From NCBI RefSeq assembly GCF_001885615.1, contig NZ_LSRN01000001.1, forward strand, positions 222,520-286,519: 64,000 nucleotides of DNA, written 5' to 3'. The DNA comes from Alkalibacterium sp. 20 (GTDB taxonomy: Bacteria; Bacillota; Bacilli; Lactobacillales; Carnobacteriaceae_A). Positions 1 to 9,061 of the stretch are shown piece after piece (position 1 is the stretch's first letter; the number at the start of each line of letters is the position of its first letter). The translations under genes were made by a program, and so were the position numbers. Under the pieces are notes generated by a model, which had not been told where the DNA came from, ran no database searches, and worked only from the letters and a program-made list of their open reading frames with translations.

Positions 1-34
1 CATTATAACAAGTTATTTGATAAGTTTATACACT

Positions 35-72
35 TTGACATTTTCAATTTAATTGTGTACAATTTAATTACA
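35..72 (+). promoter_or_regulatory. ohr promoter overlapped by tandem OhrR-type operator
   Basis: A near-perfect sigma-A promoter is visible: TTGACA at 35-40, a 17 bp spacer and TACAAT at 58-63. Two adjacent copies of CAATTTAATT (45-54 and 60-69) sit over the spacer and the -10 box. This matches the tandem inverted-repeat layout of the Bacillus OhrR operator upstream of ohrA. Repression by OhrR and induction by organic peroxide is inferred. No ohrR gene lies in the window. Confidence 0.8.
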
Positions 73-99
73 GACAATTAAAACAGAGAGGTGTTTTAT

Positions 100-522
100 A
101 TGGGAATAGCATTATATACCGCAGAAGCCACTGCACTTGGTGGTCGTAAGGGACATGTTAAATCTTCAGATGGAAATTTAGACCTCGATCTATCTATGCC
201 AAAAGGCTTGGGTGGCAAGGAAGTCAAAGGAACGACTAATCCAGAACAGCTCTTTTCGGCAGGCTATGCGGCTTGTTTTGATAGTGCACTGCAATTATCT
301 GCACGAAAAGCAAAAAAGCAAACAACTTCCGCCGTCACAGCTAAGGTGAGTATTGAGAAAAAGTTAAAAGGTTTTGGTCTAAGCGTCGAACTCTACGTTG
401 AAATCGAAGGGGTCACTCAAGAAGAAGCTGAAGAGTTAGTGGATCAGGCACACGAAGTCTGTCCTTATTCTCGAGCGATCGAGGGTAATGTAAAAGTCAA
501 AAAAACAGTTAAAGCTTTATAA
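100..522 (+). CDS. ohr: Organic hydroperoxide resistance protein Ohr (OsmC superfamily)
   Basis: Thiol peroxidase that reduces organic and lipid hydroperoxides in the cytosol, usually recycled by lipoylated proteins. The 140-residue length is typical of Ohr. The two catalytic cysteines are visible in the contexts AACFDSAL and VCPYSRA; the second is the Ohr signature that separates it from OsmC. I chose the ATG at 100 because AGAGGTG at 87-93 is correctly spaced; an in-frame GTG at 91 lies inside that ribosome site. The gene is monocistronic, with its own terminator behind it, and probably under OhrR control. Confidence 0.95.
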   Translation: MGIALYTAEATALGGRKGHVKSSDGNLDLDLSMPKGLGGKEVKGTTNPEQLFSAGYAACFDSALQLSARKAKKQTTSAVTAKVSIEKKLKGFGLSVELYVEIEGVTQEEAEELVDQAHEVCPYSRAIEGNVKVKKTVKAL

Positions 523-523
523 G

Positions 524-945
524 TTATTCACACTATCCACAGGGATTCTTTGTTGGTTTGACAAGGAATCCTTTTTTTAATACCCGTTTTCCCACAGTTA
601 TCCACAAAGTTATACACATATCCACATTTTTTTGTTCTCGTTTAGGGTTATGAAAACTTGAATAACCGTTTAAAAATAACTCATTCAAGCTGAATGTTAT
701 GCACAAAAATTTTCCTTTGTGTTAATATCTTTAAAACCCAAAAAAACACCTTCATAACAGTGTTTACAAAAACAAAAATAGCTGTTGTTATTTAGTTACG
801 CACAGGCAATAACATAGTTGTGTATAACTTTTTTTGATGGAATACCGCTTTAAAAGTATTCCCGTAATAGTTATACACAACCGAACAAGGTTATCCCAAG
901 GCTTCAAAAGATTGATTTTGGGCTACTATAGTTAGCTTATGCACA
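524..945 (+). other. DnaA-box cluster away from dnaA
   Basis: The 531 bp gap between ohr and htrA holds no gene. It does hold seven exact TTATNCACA boxes, at 524-532, 598-606, 610-618, 697-705, 819-827 (minus strand), 871-879 and 937-945. Three boxes with one mismatch lie at 533-541, 618-626 and 796-804. Nine of the ten point the same way. The cluster lies about 28 kb from dnaA, so it is not the standard origin. By analogy with DnaA-box clusters in Bacillus or datA in E. coli it may titrate DnaA; that role is inferred. Confidence 0.8.
543..578 (+). terminator. Intrinsic terminator of ohr
   Basis: GGATTC pairs with GAATCC; the stem extends to about 12 bp with G-U pairs and is followed by seven T. 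It lies 20 bp after the ohr stop codon. Confidence 0.8.
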
Positions 946-1006
946 ATCAGTACAAGTGACCAGCTATTTATTGCTCGCTTGTGTCCATTAGGCCCCAAAA
1001 ACCTAC

Positions 1007-1039
1007 ATAAAAAAACACAGCCTAGTAAAAGGCTGTGTT
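1007..1039 (-). terminator. Intrinsic terminator of htrA
   Basis: Perfect 9 bp stem AACACAGCC/GGCTGTGTT with an 8 nt loop; on the minus strand it runs into seven T. Confidence 0.9.
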
Positions 1040-1053
1040 GGTCATTTGCTAGT

Positions 1054-2250
1054 CTATAATGTTTCATCGTCGGTACTTCTCATGGTTATTGTCGTTGTTT
1101 GACGTTCTCCTCCACGATAAAATTCAATTTCAACTTCATCGCCCACTTCTGTGTCATATATCTCTTGTCTCAATTCGATACCATTTGCGACCTCTTCGCC
1201 ATTGAATGACACGATAACGTCATTGGCTGCTAGTCCGGCTTCTTCAGCGGAGCTATCAGGTTGAACTTCCGCTATAACAATACCCTCAGTCACTTCTTCA
1301 GGCAAGTTCAGTATCGCCTGCTGTTGCTGGGGTGAGACCATGGCAAGATCAACCATGGCTACACCGATAACGGGTCTTACCATCTCTCCGTTGCGCTCTA
1401 GCTGATTGATTATATCTAACGCATCATTACTCGGAATAGCAAATCCCATGCCTTCAATGGTCGATGACGAAATTTTCATGGAATTGATACCCACGACTTG
1501 TCCGGCAATATTGACAAGCGGACCACCTGAATTTCCCGGGTTGATGGCTGCATCAGTTTGAATGGCCGTCATTTCCCAGTCGTTTTCTCCGTCCATATTT
1601 GTATCCACAGGAACTGTTCGTTCTGTAGCTGAAATAATGCCTGAAGTTACCGATGATGCAAAATTCGTCCCTAAAGGTGACCCGATAGCTATAGCGGGTT
1701 CGCCAACTGTTAAGTTTTCTGAATCACCAAATTTTGCAGTTTTAGAAACGACTTCTGAATCGATTGCTAGAACCGCTAAGTCCGTCCAAATATCGGCACC
1801 AATAACCGTTGCTTCTATACGGGAACCATCTTTGAATAATACTTCGATGGCATCAGAACCGTCGACGACATGATTATTAGTGAAGATATAAGCAGTGTCT
1901 CCATCTACCTTATACACTGCACCACTACCAGTGCCGATTTGTTGTAAGTTTTCTTCATCAGTGGTCTGACCGCCTTCATACCATCCAAAAGGGTCTTGTC
2001 CAACCTGCTGCATATTAATGACTGAAACGACAGCGTCATCTACTTCTTGAACGGCATCTGTAATATCAGATGTAACGTCCACTCGCACTTCAGAGATTTT
2101 AACTTCTCCTTCTTCTGTTACAGGCGTATTTTCTTCCATTTCTGTGTCGGGATCCGATTCTGTTTCAGTGTCGATTAAGTCGCATCCGACAAGCATCGCG
2201 CTCGTTAGACTCAACATTAGTAAAGCTCTGAATGACTTCTTTTTCATCAT
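1054..2250 (-). CDS. htrA: HtrA/DegP-type serine protease with one PDZ domain, apparent lipoprotein
   Basis: Surface protease and chaperone that degrades misfolded exported proteins. The 398 residues hold a signal segment, an acidic linker (about 24-70), a trypsin-like domain (about 75-285) and one PDZ domain (about 290-390). The catalytic triad is visible: His127 in TNNHVVD, Asp157 in TDLAVLAI and Ser241 in NPGNSGGPL. Residues 20-23 read LVGC, a good lipobox, so this copy seems lipid-anchored; most Firmicute HtrA proteins use a transmembrane anchor. GGAGG precedes the two adjacent ATG codons. It follows walJ after a hairpin and a 220 bp gap, so it is probably transcribed separately, as expected for a stress protease. 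Confidence 0.93.
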   Translation of the reverse strand: MMKKKSFRALLMLSLTSAMLVGCDLIDTETESDPDTEMEENTPVTEEGEVKISEVRVDVTSDITDAVQEVDDAVVSVINMQQVGQDPFGWYEGGQTTDEENLQQIGTGSGAVYKVDGDTAYIFTNNHVVDGSDAIEVLFKDGSRIEATVIGADIWTDLAVLAIDSEVVSKTAKFGDSENLTVGEPAIAIGSPLGTNFASSVTSGIISATERTVPVDTNMDGENDWEMTAIQTDAAINPGNSGGPLVNIAGQVVGINSMKISSSTIEGMGFAIPSNDALDIINQLERNGEMVRPVIGVAMVDLAMVSPQQQQAILNLPEEVTEGIVIAEVQPDSSAEEAGLAANDVIVSFNGEEVANGIELRQEIYDTEVGDEVEIEFYRGGERQTTTITMRSTDDETL

Positions 2251-2415
2251 TTACTTCCTCCCATACACTTACAGCATAGATATATTTTAATCTAAAATCA
2301 TGACAATTCTATGTCTTTTTTTATATAATATTATGATACAATTTTAACATAATCTGTTTATTTTCCCTGTATGAGAAAACTTTTTTTAATCAATTTCTAT
2401 AAAAAAGTAATAACT

Positions 2416-2464
2416 AAAGCTTGCTTTCTCTTTAAATTAACAGTCAAAAGAGAAAGCAAGCTTT
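2416..2464 (-). terminator. Long hairpin between walJ and htrA
   Basis: An 18-19 bp stem (AAAGCTTGCTTTCTCTTT and its complement) encloses a 12 nt loop. The T run on the minus strand (complement of 2401-2407) lies 8 nt further on. It probably ends the wal operon. Confidence 0.7.
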
Positions 2465-2470
2465 ATGATT

Positions 2471-3283
2471 TTATAATGTAAATAACGGACATGGTTCATC
2501 CGGATCAGTATCAAGTAATTGAAAACGTTCGTTTACACCGGTATCTTTTCTTATTAAAATTTCTTCAACCGTTTGATGTGCCACTTCTTTGATGTTATTT
2601 TCCTTACTTAAGTGACCCAGATAGATACGTTTCGTTTGATCGCTGATCATTTCAGCTAAAGCTAAGGCGCCGTCTTCGTTAGATAAATGACCTTTATCAC
2701 CAATGATACGCTGTTTTAATGACCAGGGATATCTTCCCATTCGAAGCATACTTAAATCATGATTACTTTCAAACAAGTACGCATCCGCATCTTTGAGCAT
2801 GCCACGCATGCGATCACTGACATATCCGGTGTCTGTCAGCATGACAAAGCGTTTATTGTTTTTCTGGAAGGTATAAAACTGCGGGTCGATAGCATCATGA
2901 GAGACCGCGAAACTTGAAATGTCGATATCCCCCAAGGTTACCGTTTTCTCGTTTGAAAAATGATGCTTCTGTTCCACGTTTAATTTCCCTAATTTGGGTT
3001 CCATTGCCTGCCACGTTTTTTCGTTGGCATAGATATCTAAATTATACTTTCGCGCTAAAATACCGACACCTTTAATATGGTCAGTATGTTCATGCGAGAC
3101 TAAAATGGCATTCAAATCTTCGGGTCGACGTCCGATCTTGCTTAACATCTCAACCGTTTTTTTACCACTGAGTCCACAATCAACTAATACTTTCATTTGA
3201 TCGGTTTCAATATAGGTACTGTTTCCTGAACTGCCACTAGCTAATATGCTAATGCGCAGGTCGGATTGTTCTGACTGCATCAT
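2471..3283 (-). CDS. walJ: WalJ/YycJ/VicX metallo-beta-lactamase-fold exonuclease
   Basis: Metal-dependent hydrolase conserved at the end of walRK operons. YycJ homologues are 5'-3' exonucleases linked to mismatch repair and to coordinating wall synthesis with division. The metal-binding motif HEHTDH is visible, after the opening motif SGSSGNSTYI and a later SHD. I chose the ATG at 3283 because GAGAGG lies 9-10 bases upstream. An in-frame ATG at 3313 would add ten residues but has no properly placed ribosome site. It is the last gene of the walRKHIJ operon, 112 bp after walI. Confidence 0.9.
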   Translation of the reverse strand: MMQSEQSDLRISILASGSSGNSTYIETDQMKVLVDCGLSGKKTVEMLSKIGRRPEDLNAILVSHEHTDHIKGVGILARKYNLDIYANEKTWQAMEPKLGKLNVEQKHHFSNEKTVTLGDIDISSFAVSHDAIDPQFYTFQKNNKRFVMLTDTGYVSDRMRGMLKDADAYLFESNHDLSMLRMGRYPWSLKQRIIGDKGHLSNEDGALALAEMISDQTKRIYLGHLSKENNIKEVAHQTVEEILIRKDTGVNERFQLLDTDPDEPCPLFTL

Positions 3284-3395
3284 AAACTGATTCCTCTCTC
3301 TGTGAACACTCATGGTCTATTTTACAACAAGTCTCCACCTACAAGCAAGAACACTTTTTTAGGTGCTTCAATCTTTATTCTGCACTTTCATCAGG

Positions 3396-4274
3396 TTATT
3401 CTGTTTCTTCTAGATCACTTTCCTCATCCGGTTCTTCTTCTTGTAATTCTTCAGGAATGACTGTTGTGACTGGATCTGAGATGATCGTACGTTCCACGGC
3501 GTCTACTCGCAGCACTTTTTCTCCGCTCGCATCCATAACTGGCACATACCATACCGGTCCATACATGCTTAAGTCTTCCAGATACAGTGTACGGTAATAG
3601 GTTAAAATCGGTTGTCCCACAGTGGAATTAGAACTTATTTCGTTGTTTTGAAAAAGAACTTCAATGGCTTGCCTGTCTGTGATGACTGCCTGTGTCGATC
3701 CCTGAGGAATCATTGGGCCAGCGTATGTTTGCTGGTATGAGATAATATTTCCGTCACTGCCATAAAACAGAGAAATTTCAGACGTTCCATCTGCTACGGG
3801 AAGACCCTCGACTTCCTGTGCATAGACAAAGCGATTCTGACTACGGTCATACCGGAGATACATATAATCTTCACCAAACAATACCGACCCGTTAAAGATG
3901 AAAGCATTCAGTGTCGCGTAATCCTCTTCGGTGAATCCGTCTTCAGGGTTTCCTTCGATTACGATTGGATCCGATAAAATACTCGTATAAAGTGAACCGT
4001 CTTCAGCGACAGAACCTGCCTGATTTTCCAGCTGGTCCACGTTGTCTTCCAATAATTGATTACTATCCGCCTGAACATAGAACACGTCTTGTTCTTCATC
4101 CTGCAGTGTCGGAATGCTAATGCCGATTTGTTCCATTTCCCGAATCAAGTTAACTTGACCGGGCGCACTCGTTGCCTGTTGAATATCGTTACGATTAAAG
4201 TAACTCACCAGCAGGTACATATTTAAGAGTAAGAAGGTAATCAGAAAAATGTTTTCTATTTTTTTAAAATCCAT
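3396..4274 (-). CDS. walI: WalI (YycI) membrane regulator of WalK
   Basis: Extracytoplasmic partner of the WalK kinase. In Bacillus, YycH and YycI form a membrane complex that modulates WalK. One N-terminal membrane segment lies at about 9-26 (FLITFLLLNMYLLVSYF), followed by an outer domain and a very acidic C-terminal tail (about 270-292). The start overlaps the end of walH by 11 bp, so the two are translationally coupled. The family is fast-evolving; the call rests on operon position, the single membrane anchor and size. Confidence 0.88.
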   Translation of the reverse strand: MDFKKIENIFLITFLLLNMYLLVSYFNRNDIQQATSAPGQVNLIREMEQIGISIPTLQDEEQDVFYVQADSNQLLEDNVDQLENQAGSVAEDGSLYTSILSDPIVIEGNPEDGFTEEDYATLNAFIFNGSVLFGEDYMYLRYDRSQNRFVYAQEVEGLPVADGTSEISLFYGSDGNIISYQQTYAGPMIPQGSTQAVITDRQAIEVLFQNNEISSNSTVGQPILTYYRTLYLEDLSMYGPVWYVPVMDASGEKVLRVDAVERTIISDPVTTVIPEELQEEEPDEESDLEETE

Positions 4275-5586
4275 TTAGCGATTCCTCCTGTGATTGGATA
4301 TAGCGATTCACTTCTAACCATGAGCCTTGTGCCTCTATATACCAGTTAGGTTCAAAATGAACCACCCTGTCATCTTCTTCACTTTCCGTCCAGGTCAAGC
4401 CAATACGCATATCTTCGATATAATCAAGACCCAGTTCCATTTCTTCAAGTTGATTGATTATATCTCGTCCACTGGGTAATGTTTTTATCCGCTCACCCGT
4501 TAGCGTTAAAGGTGTTTGAACGACTCGAAGCGGTACACGCAAATTTGTTCGACCGCTTTCTACGACAGTAATTTCATTCGTCGATTCAAACTGCTGATAA
4601 CTGTAGACAGGATAGCCCTGGATATACCGTTGAAACGTTACTTCATGTGTTTCCGGAGCATAATCCTGATAATGCACATGTTCGGTCCAGTTTTCTATTT
4701 GAGTCAACTCTTGATAACTGCTGCGCAGTCGCTCACTAAATGTCATCTGGCCCATATCCGATCGTTGTCTTAAATACGTTAACGTATTTGTAGCATCATT
4801 GATTCTCACTTCTGTCGTTAAATCGATATACCGAGTCGTGTTGCCTGTTCGTCTCGCGTCTATTTCTGACGTGTCCGAGAAAAACTGATAGATAAACAAA
4901 TTATTTGGTAAACGTTCGACCAGATAGTCATGATACTCTACTTCTTGTTCTTCTACAGGTAGATAGAGATAGCGTTCGTTAACTTCAATAGGTTCAACAT
5001 CCGTTAAGATGTTCTCTTCTGAATATAGCAACTCATTGATTATATCCAGTGTATAGTCGGTTTCCTCGATTTGATATAAAAATTCACTATGCGAATCATA
5101 GAAACCGGCGATCTCTGGATCATCGGTATTCATGAATACGTGTGTAAACGTACGATTTTCATAATCTGTCGGTAAATCATTGAAGCCATTTTCAAAAAGT
5201 CCAAACGGTATCGGTGCATCAAAAATAAATTCAACCCAGTTTTCATCATTCAGATAATCCTGATAGGCTGAGTAACTTAATCTCTGCGGCGATTGAACTT
5301 CTCCAAAAGTTGTCTCTGGTAAATACTTTTCAAACCATTCATTTGTGTAATGCATGTTGATATCTACTTTTCTGCCTACATCATTGCGATGCCAGACAAT
5401 CTTTTTGGGAGAAAAGACTTCAGCCAATGAACGATCAACCAGCGAAGCGGGAATAGGACTTCCCCCTCCTGATGAAGGCTCACGTAACTGAACCCCTGTC
5501 GTCCAAAGTTGAAAACTTAAAAACAAGCTCAATCCAATCAATCCCGTTAAGAGTACGTGTTTAATTCTGGACCAGATCATTCCCAC
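4264..5586 (-). CDS. walH: WalH (YycH) membrane regulator of WalK
   Basis: 440-residue protein with one N-terminal membrane segment (about 9-27) and a large extracytoplasmic domain. Members of this family bind WalI and tune WalK autophosphorylation. The sequence is rich in Tyr, Glu and Asp and has no catalytic motif. The first codons overlap the end of walK by 10 bp and the last overlap walI by 11 bp. This tight packing supports co-translation of a membrane complex. Assignment rests on position, size and topology. Confidence 0.88.
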   Translation of the reverse strand: MGMIWSRIKHVLLTGLIGLSLFLSFQLWTTGVQLREPSSGGGSPIPASLVDRSLAEVFSPKKIVWHRNDVGRKVDINMHYTNEWFEKYLPETTFGEVQSPQRLSYSAYQDYLNDENWVEFIFDAPIPFGLFENGFNDLPTDYENRTFTHVFMNTDDPEIAGFYDSHSEFLYQIEETDYTLDIINELLYSEENILTDVEPIEVNERYLYLPVEEQEVEYHDYLVERLPNNLFIYQFFSDTSEIDARRTGNTTRYIDLTTEVRINDATNTLTYLRQRSDMGQMTFSERLRSSYQELTQIENWTEHVHYQDYAPETHEVTFQRYIQGYPVYSYQQFESTNEITVVESGRTNLRVPLRVVQTPLTLTGERIKTLPSGRDIINQLEEMELGLDYIEDMRIGLTWTESEEDDRVVHFEPNWYIEAQGSWLEVNRYIQSQEESLNGF

Positions 5587-7436
5587 TCCTCCTCTTCATA
5601 TGGGACATATGGAAGGGAGAGATAAAACGTCGTACCTTTACCCTCAGTACTTTCGGCCCATATACGACCTCCGTGCTGTTCCACTACTTCTTTGGAAATA
5701 GCTAAACCTAAGCCGCTTCCTCCCATGGCTCGTGACCGTGCTCTATCGACACGATAAAAACGAGAGAATATTTTATTGATATCTGACTTGGGAATGCCCA
5801 TCCCTTCATCACGAATACTGATCAAGACAGTATCCGCTCTTTTTTCCATTTTCCCTATGATCGTACCGCCATCAGGTGAATACTTGACGGCGTTATTCAT
5901 AATATTATCTAAAACTTGAATCATTCGATCTGGATCGACCTCAACAAAAATGGATTCTCGCAGTATATCTTTTTTGATTTGATGATTTTTCCCTTCGTAT
6001 TCAGCTGAATGAATCAGCATATCAAAGCGGTTAAGCACATGTTCAAGCATTTCAGTTAAATCGACTATTTCCAGATTTAACGAACTTTTACCTGAATCTA
6101 TGCGGGACAAGTGAAGCAGGTCTTGAATCATTCGAATCATACGGTCTGTCTCGTTTTGAGTGACTTCCAAAAAGCGTGGAGCCAAATCAGGATCCTGCCA
6201 GGCCCCATCTGCCAGCGCCTCAATATAACTGCGCATACTCGTTAAGGGTGTGCGCAGTTCATGTGAAACGTTGGATACGAACTGTTTACGCTCTTCCTCT
6301 ATCCGTTCTTGTTCGGTAACGTCATGCAGCACACAGACTATCCCGCTGATGAAGCCAGATTCTCTTTGAATCAGCGAAAAGGAAGCGCGCAGGATAATGG
6401 GTATCCCATTCTGTTTACTGTTTACCAGCATTTCGTCTTGTTTTTCTAAAATACGACGCAGCGTGATGTCTTCTTCAACATCCAAAATAGACAATAAATT
6501 CTGACCTAGAGCATCCTCTTGACTTCTATCAAGCATCAACTGGGCCATTTCATTGATAATCATAATTTTTCCGCGTCTATCTGTTGCGACAACGCCATCT
6601 GTCATGTGTGTTAATACACTATCTAGACGTCTTCTTTCTGCATCGATCGATTCTTGTGCCTCAGCAACATCATCTGATAGATCATTGATCGAGCTGGCCA
6701 ATTGACCTAACTCATCTTCACCGTAAACTTTGAGGGTGCCTGAATAATCACCTTCAGCAATTTGACGGGTTTGAATCTGCATTTCTTTGATCGGCTTGGT
6801 CAGCGCCCGAGAGACCATGTTGGCCAAAATGAGCGATAACACAATCGCTACCGCACTGGATTGTAAAAAGATCAAGGTGATTTGAGAAATCTGAGTGTAG
6901 ACGGATTCGATATTGCTTTCCATCAAAATAGCACCCAGAAACTGAGACTCTTCACCGGTTGAAAAAACAGGTTCAACCATTTTCCATCTTCTGTTTTGGG
7001 TGACTTGGTCGATGACTTGTCTGGGAATCGAATTTTCGGTTATTTGTGCCTGTCTCAAATCAACATCATCAGACAATTGTCCAATGATGTTTTGTTGCGT
7101 CGTATCACTTGTTCCCATAACGATGAGTTCAGAATCAACAACTTGAAGATCAGTAATGCCACTTCCTGAGAATTCAGTCAGTAAATTACTGATTTCCTGT
7201 GCTGGATCGATCTCACTCTCTTCGCCGCTTTCTTCAATTTCCAAATATGGAAGAATAGTACTTTCCAAAAAGCTCATTTGTACTTGCCGATCTTCCTGAA
7301 AGTTAGCGATCAGTTGACGTTCTATTTGGGTAATAAAATTCTCCCCGATTAACTGCAGGGCGAATACAAGTAATAGCACAATCACGAACACGATTTTAGT
7401 GTTGATGGACTGATAAAAACGAATCTTTTTTTTCAT
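5577..7436 (-). CDS. walK: WalK (VicK/YycG) sensor histidine kinase
   Basis: Essential sensor of cell-wall status that phosphorylates WalR. In order: membrane segment 12-31, an extracellular sensor of about 150 residues, membrane segment 184-207, HAMP (208-260), PAS (266-375), HisKA with phospho-acceptor His392 in NVSHELRTPL, and an ATPase domain with MGIPKSDI and GSGLGLAIS. The outer loop of about 150 residues matches the Bacillus/Enterococcus form; streptococcal VicK lacks it. The gene starts 6 bp after walR. Confidence 0.97.
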   Translation of the reverse strand: MKKKIRFYQSINTKIVFVIVLLLVFALQLIGENFITQIERQLIANFQEDRQVQMSFLESTILPYLEIEESGEESEIDPAQEISNLLTEFSGSGITDLQVVDSELIVMGTSDTTQQNIIGQLSDDVDLRQAQITENSIPRQVIDQVTQNRRWKMVEPVFSTGEESQFLGAILMESNIESVYTQISQITLIFLQSSAVAIVLSLILANMVSRALTKPIKEMQIQTRQIAEGDYSGTLKVYGEDELGQLASSINDLSDDVAEAQESIDAERRRLDSVLTHMTDGVVATDRRGKIMIINEMAQLMLDRSQEDALGQNLLSILDVEEDITLRRILEKQDEMLVNSKQNGIPIILRASFSLIQRESGFISGIVCVLHDVTEQERIEEERKQFVSNVSHELRTPLTSMRSYIEALADGAWQDPDLAPRFLEVTQNETDRMIRMIQDLLHLSRIDSGKSSLNLEIVDLTEMLEHVLNRFDMLIHSAEYEGKNHQIKKDILRESIFVEVDPDRMIQVLDNIMNNAVKYSPDGGTIIGKMEKRADTVLISIRDEGMGIPKSDINKIFSRFYRVDRARSRAMGGSGLGLAISKEVVEQHGGRIWAESTEGKGTTFYLSLPYVPYEEEEWE

Positions 7437-7442
7437 AAATCA

Positions 7443-8156
7443 CTACTTCTCCTGTTTTTCAGGACTTCTAAGGTAATACCCTACTCCACGCCGTGTCACT
7501 AGGAAATTCGGATGACTTGGATTGTCTTCGATTTTTTCACGCAGACGTCTTACTGTAACATCTACCGTTCGGACGTCCCCAAAATAATCATAACCCCATA
7601 CCGTTTCGAGTAAGTGTTCGCGCGTCATCACTTGACCGATATGTCTAGCCAGATAATGAAGCAATTCAAATTCACGGTGAGTCAATTCAATAGAATCTCC
7701 ACGTTTTGAAACAATATAGGCATCTGGGTGAACGGTTAAATCTCCCACTTCTATATCATTAGTTTCTAATTTAGCCGTTTCAGTGTTTTGAATAGATACT
7801 TGTCTTCTGACATTAGCTTTTACACGTGCAACTAATTCCCGGTTTGAGAATGGTTTAGTGACATAATCATCTGCCCCCAACTCCAAACCTAATACTTTGT
7901 CAATTTCCTGATCCTTGGCGGTTACCATAATAATAGGAATGTCTTTCGTTTTTCGCACTTCTCGACACACTTCGAGTCCATCCATTTTAGGTAACATTAA
8001 ATCTAATATAATCAAATCTGGATTTTCTTCTTCAACTTTTTGAAGTGCTTCTTCTCCATCAAATGCAGTGACCACTTCAAATCCTTCTTTTTCAAGGTTA
8101 AATTTTACAATATCGGAGATTGGCTTTTCATCGTCGACAACTAATATTTTTTTCAA
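7443..8156 (-). CDS. walR: WalR (VicR/YycF) response regulator
   Basis: OmpR-family activator of peptidoglycan hydrolase genes and usually essential. 237 residues: receiver domain (1-120) with the acidic pocket DDE at 8-10 and phospho-acceptor Asp52 in LDLMLP. A winged helix (about 135-230) follows, with the typical [11 protein letters not shown] end. It is the first gene of walRKHIJ and has its own promoter, which carries a palindrome (see 8215-8243). Ribosome site GGAGGAACG precedes the ATG. Confidence 0.97.
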   Translation of the reverse strand: MKKILVVDDEKPISDIVKFNLEKEGFEVVTAFDGEEALQKVEEENPDLIILDLMLPKMDGLEVCREVRKTKDIPIIMVTAKDQEIDKVLGLELGADDYVTKPFSNRELVARVKANVRRQVSIQNTETAKLETNDIEVGDLTVHPDAYIVSKRGDSIELTHREFELLHYLARHIGQVMTREHLLETVWGYDYFGDVRTVDVTVRRLREKIEDNPSHPNFLVTRRGVGYYLRSPEKQEK

Positions 8157-8214
8157 AGACGTTCCTCCTCAGAACTGATTTAGCTTACATAATACTGTGA
8201 TTCTATTCACTTTG

Positions 8215-8243
8215 ATTATACCTTACCTATAAGGTATGTTCAA
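8215..8243 (-). promoter_or_regulatory. walR promoter with palindrome in the spacer
   Basis: On the minus strand, TTGAAC (8238-8243), a 17 bp spacer and TATAAT (8215-8220). The spacer is filled by the inverted repeat ATACCTTA-4 nt-TAAGGTAT (8218-8237), which overlaps the -10. A repressor or autoregulator site is inferred. Confidence 0.75.
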
Positions 8244-8268
8244 TTTTACTTCATTATACTCTTTATGT

Positions 8269-8790
8269 TTATTCAATCAATCTAATTTTTAATGCGTGTG
8301 TTTCATTGGCTTTTGCTTTTTTTGTTGGAAATAATTCTAATGACACAACTGAATCATGTTCTAAAACGATAACAGGGATCACTGTATTGAATCCTCTCTC
8401 ACTAATGAATTTCTGATCGAAGATAGCCAGCCGCTCCCCTTTTTCAACACGTTTATTTTTTTCCACATATGACTGAAATCCTTCACCGTTTAAAAGTAAG
8501 GTATCGATACCGATATGAATCAGTACTTTCATACCTCCATCGGTCTGTATATAATAGGCATGTTTAGCATCGGCCACTTCAATCAACTTTCCTGAAACTG
8601 GCGCATACACCACTTCAGATGTTGGTCTTATAGCGTATCCATCTCCAATCATCTTTTGTGAGAATAAATCATCCTGCACTTCTTCTATCGAAATAATTTC
8701 TCCGTCAGTGACTGCGCTCAGAATCAATTCCTTTGTTTCATGGTTTTGCTCTTTAACTTGATCACCAAACCCATTACTTTGATTACTCAT
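8269..8790 (-). CDS. Stand-alone PTS glucose-family EIIA protein
   Basis: Cytoplasmic phosphocarrier that takes phosphate from HPr and passes it to an EIIB domain. 173 residues, the usual length of a free EIIA-Glc. Both active-site histidines are visible: His77 in AKHAYYI and His92 in VLIHIGIDT, the phosphorylated one. It is not next to an EIIBC gene. The treP product in this same window lacks an EIIA domain and belongs to the same glucose superfamily, so this protein is a plausible partner (inference). It lies upstream of walR in the same direction, but walR has its own promoter. Confidence 0.92.
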   Translation of the reverse strand: MSNQSNGFGDQVKEQNHETKELILSAVTDGEIISIEEVQDDLFSQKMIGDGYAIRPTSEVVYAPVSGKLIEVADAKHAYYIQTDGGMKVLIHIGIDTLLLNGEGFQSYVEKNKRVEKGERLAIFDQKFISERGFNTVIPVIVLEHDSVVSLELFPTKKAKANETHALKIRLIE

Positions 8791-9061
8791 TTTTTTCTCC
8801 TTTTTAAAAAGTGACTGATTTAAATCTAAAAAGCTGTAGAGACAGTCTGAATATTGACTGATCCCGCTACTTTTTCACTCTACTTTTTTATTTCTCGAAG
8901 CGAACCACAAAAATCCTATTGTGTAGCTACTATTCTAACAATTAAAGCTCATTCAAGCAATATCTTTTCGCTAGCGTTTTAGTTGGTGTTATTTTTACTT
9001 CATGGTATTCTAATACTATAGATGTAAAAATCATGAAAATGATCAGTAAAGGAGGCACACA

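Noticed and set aside
1562..1873. 103-codon plus-strand frame
   Set aside because: Lies wholly inside htrA on the opposite strand and mirrors its codon pattern.
6250..6275. parS-like word in walK (codons for NVSHEL)
   Set aside because: Several mismatches to the consensus; explained by conserved kinase residues.
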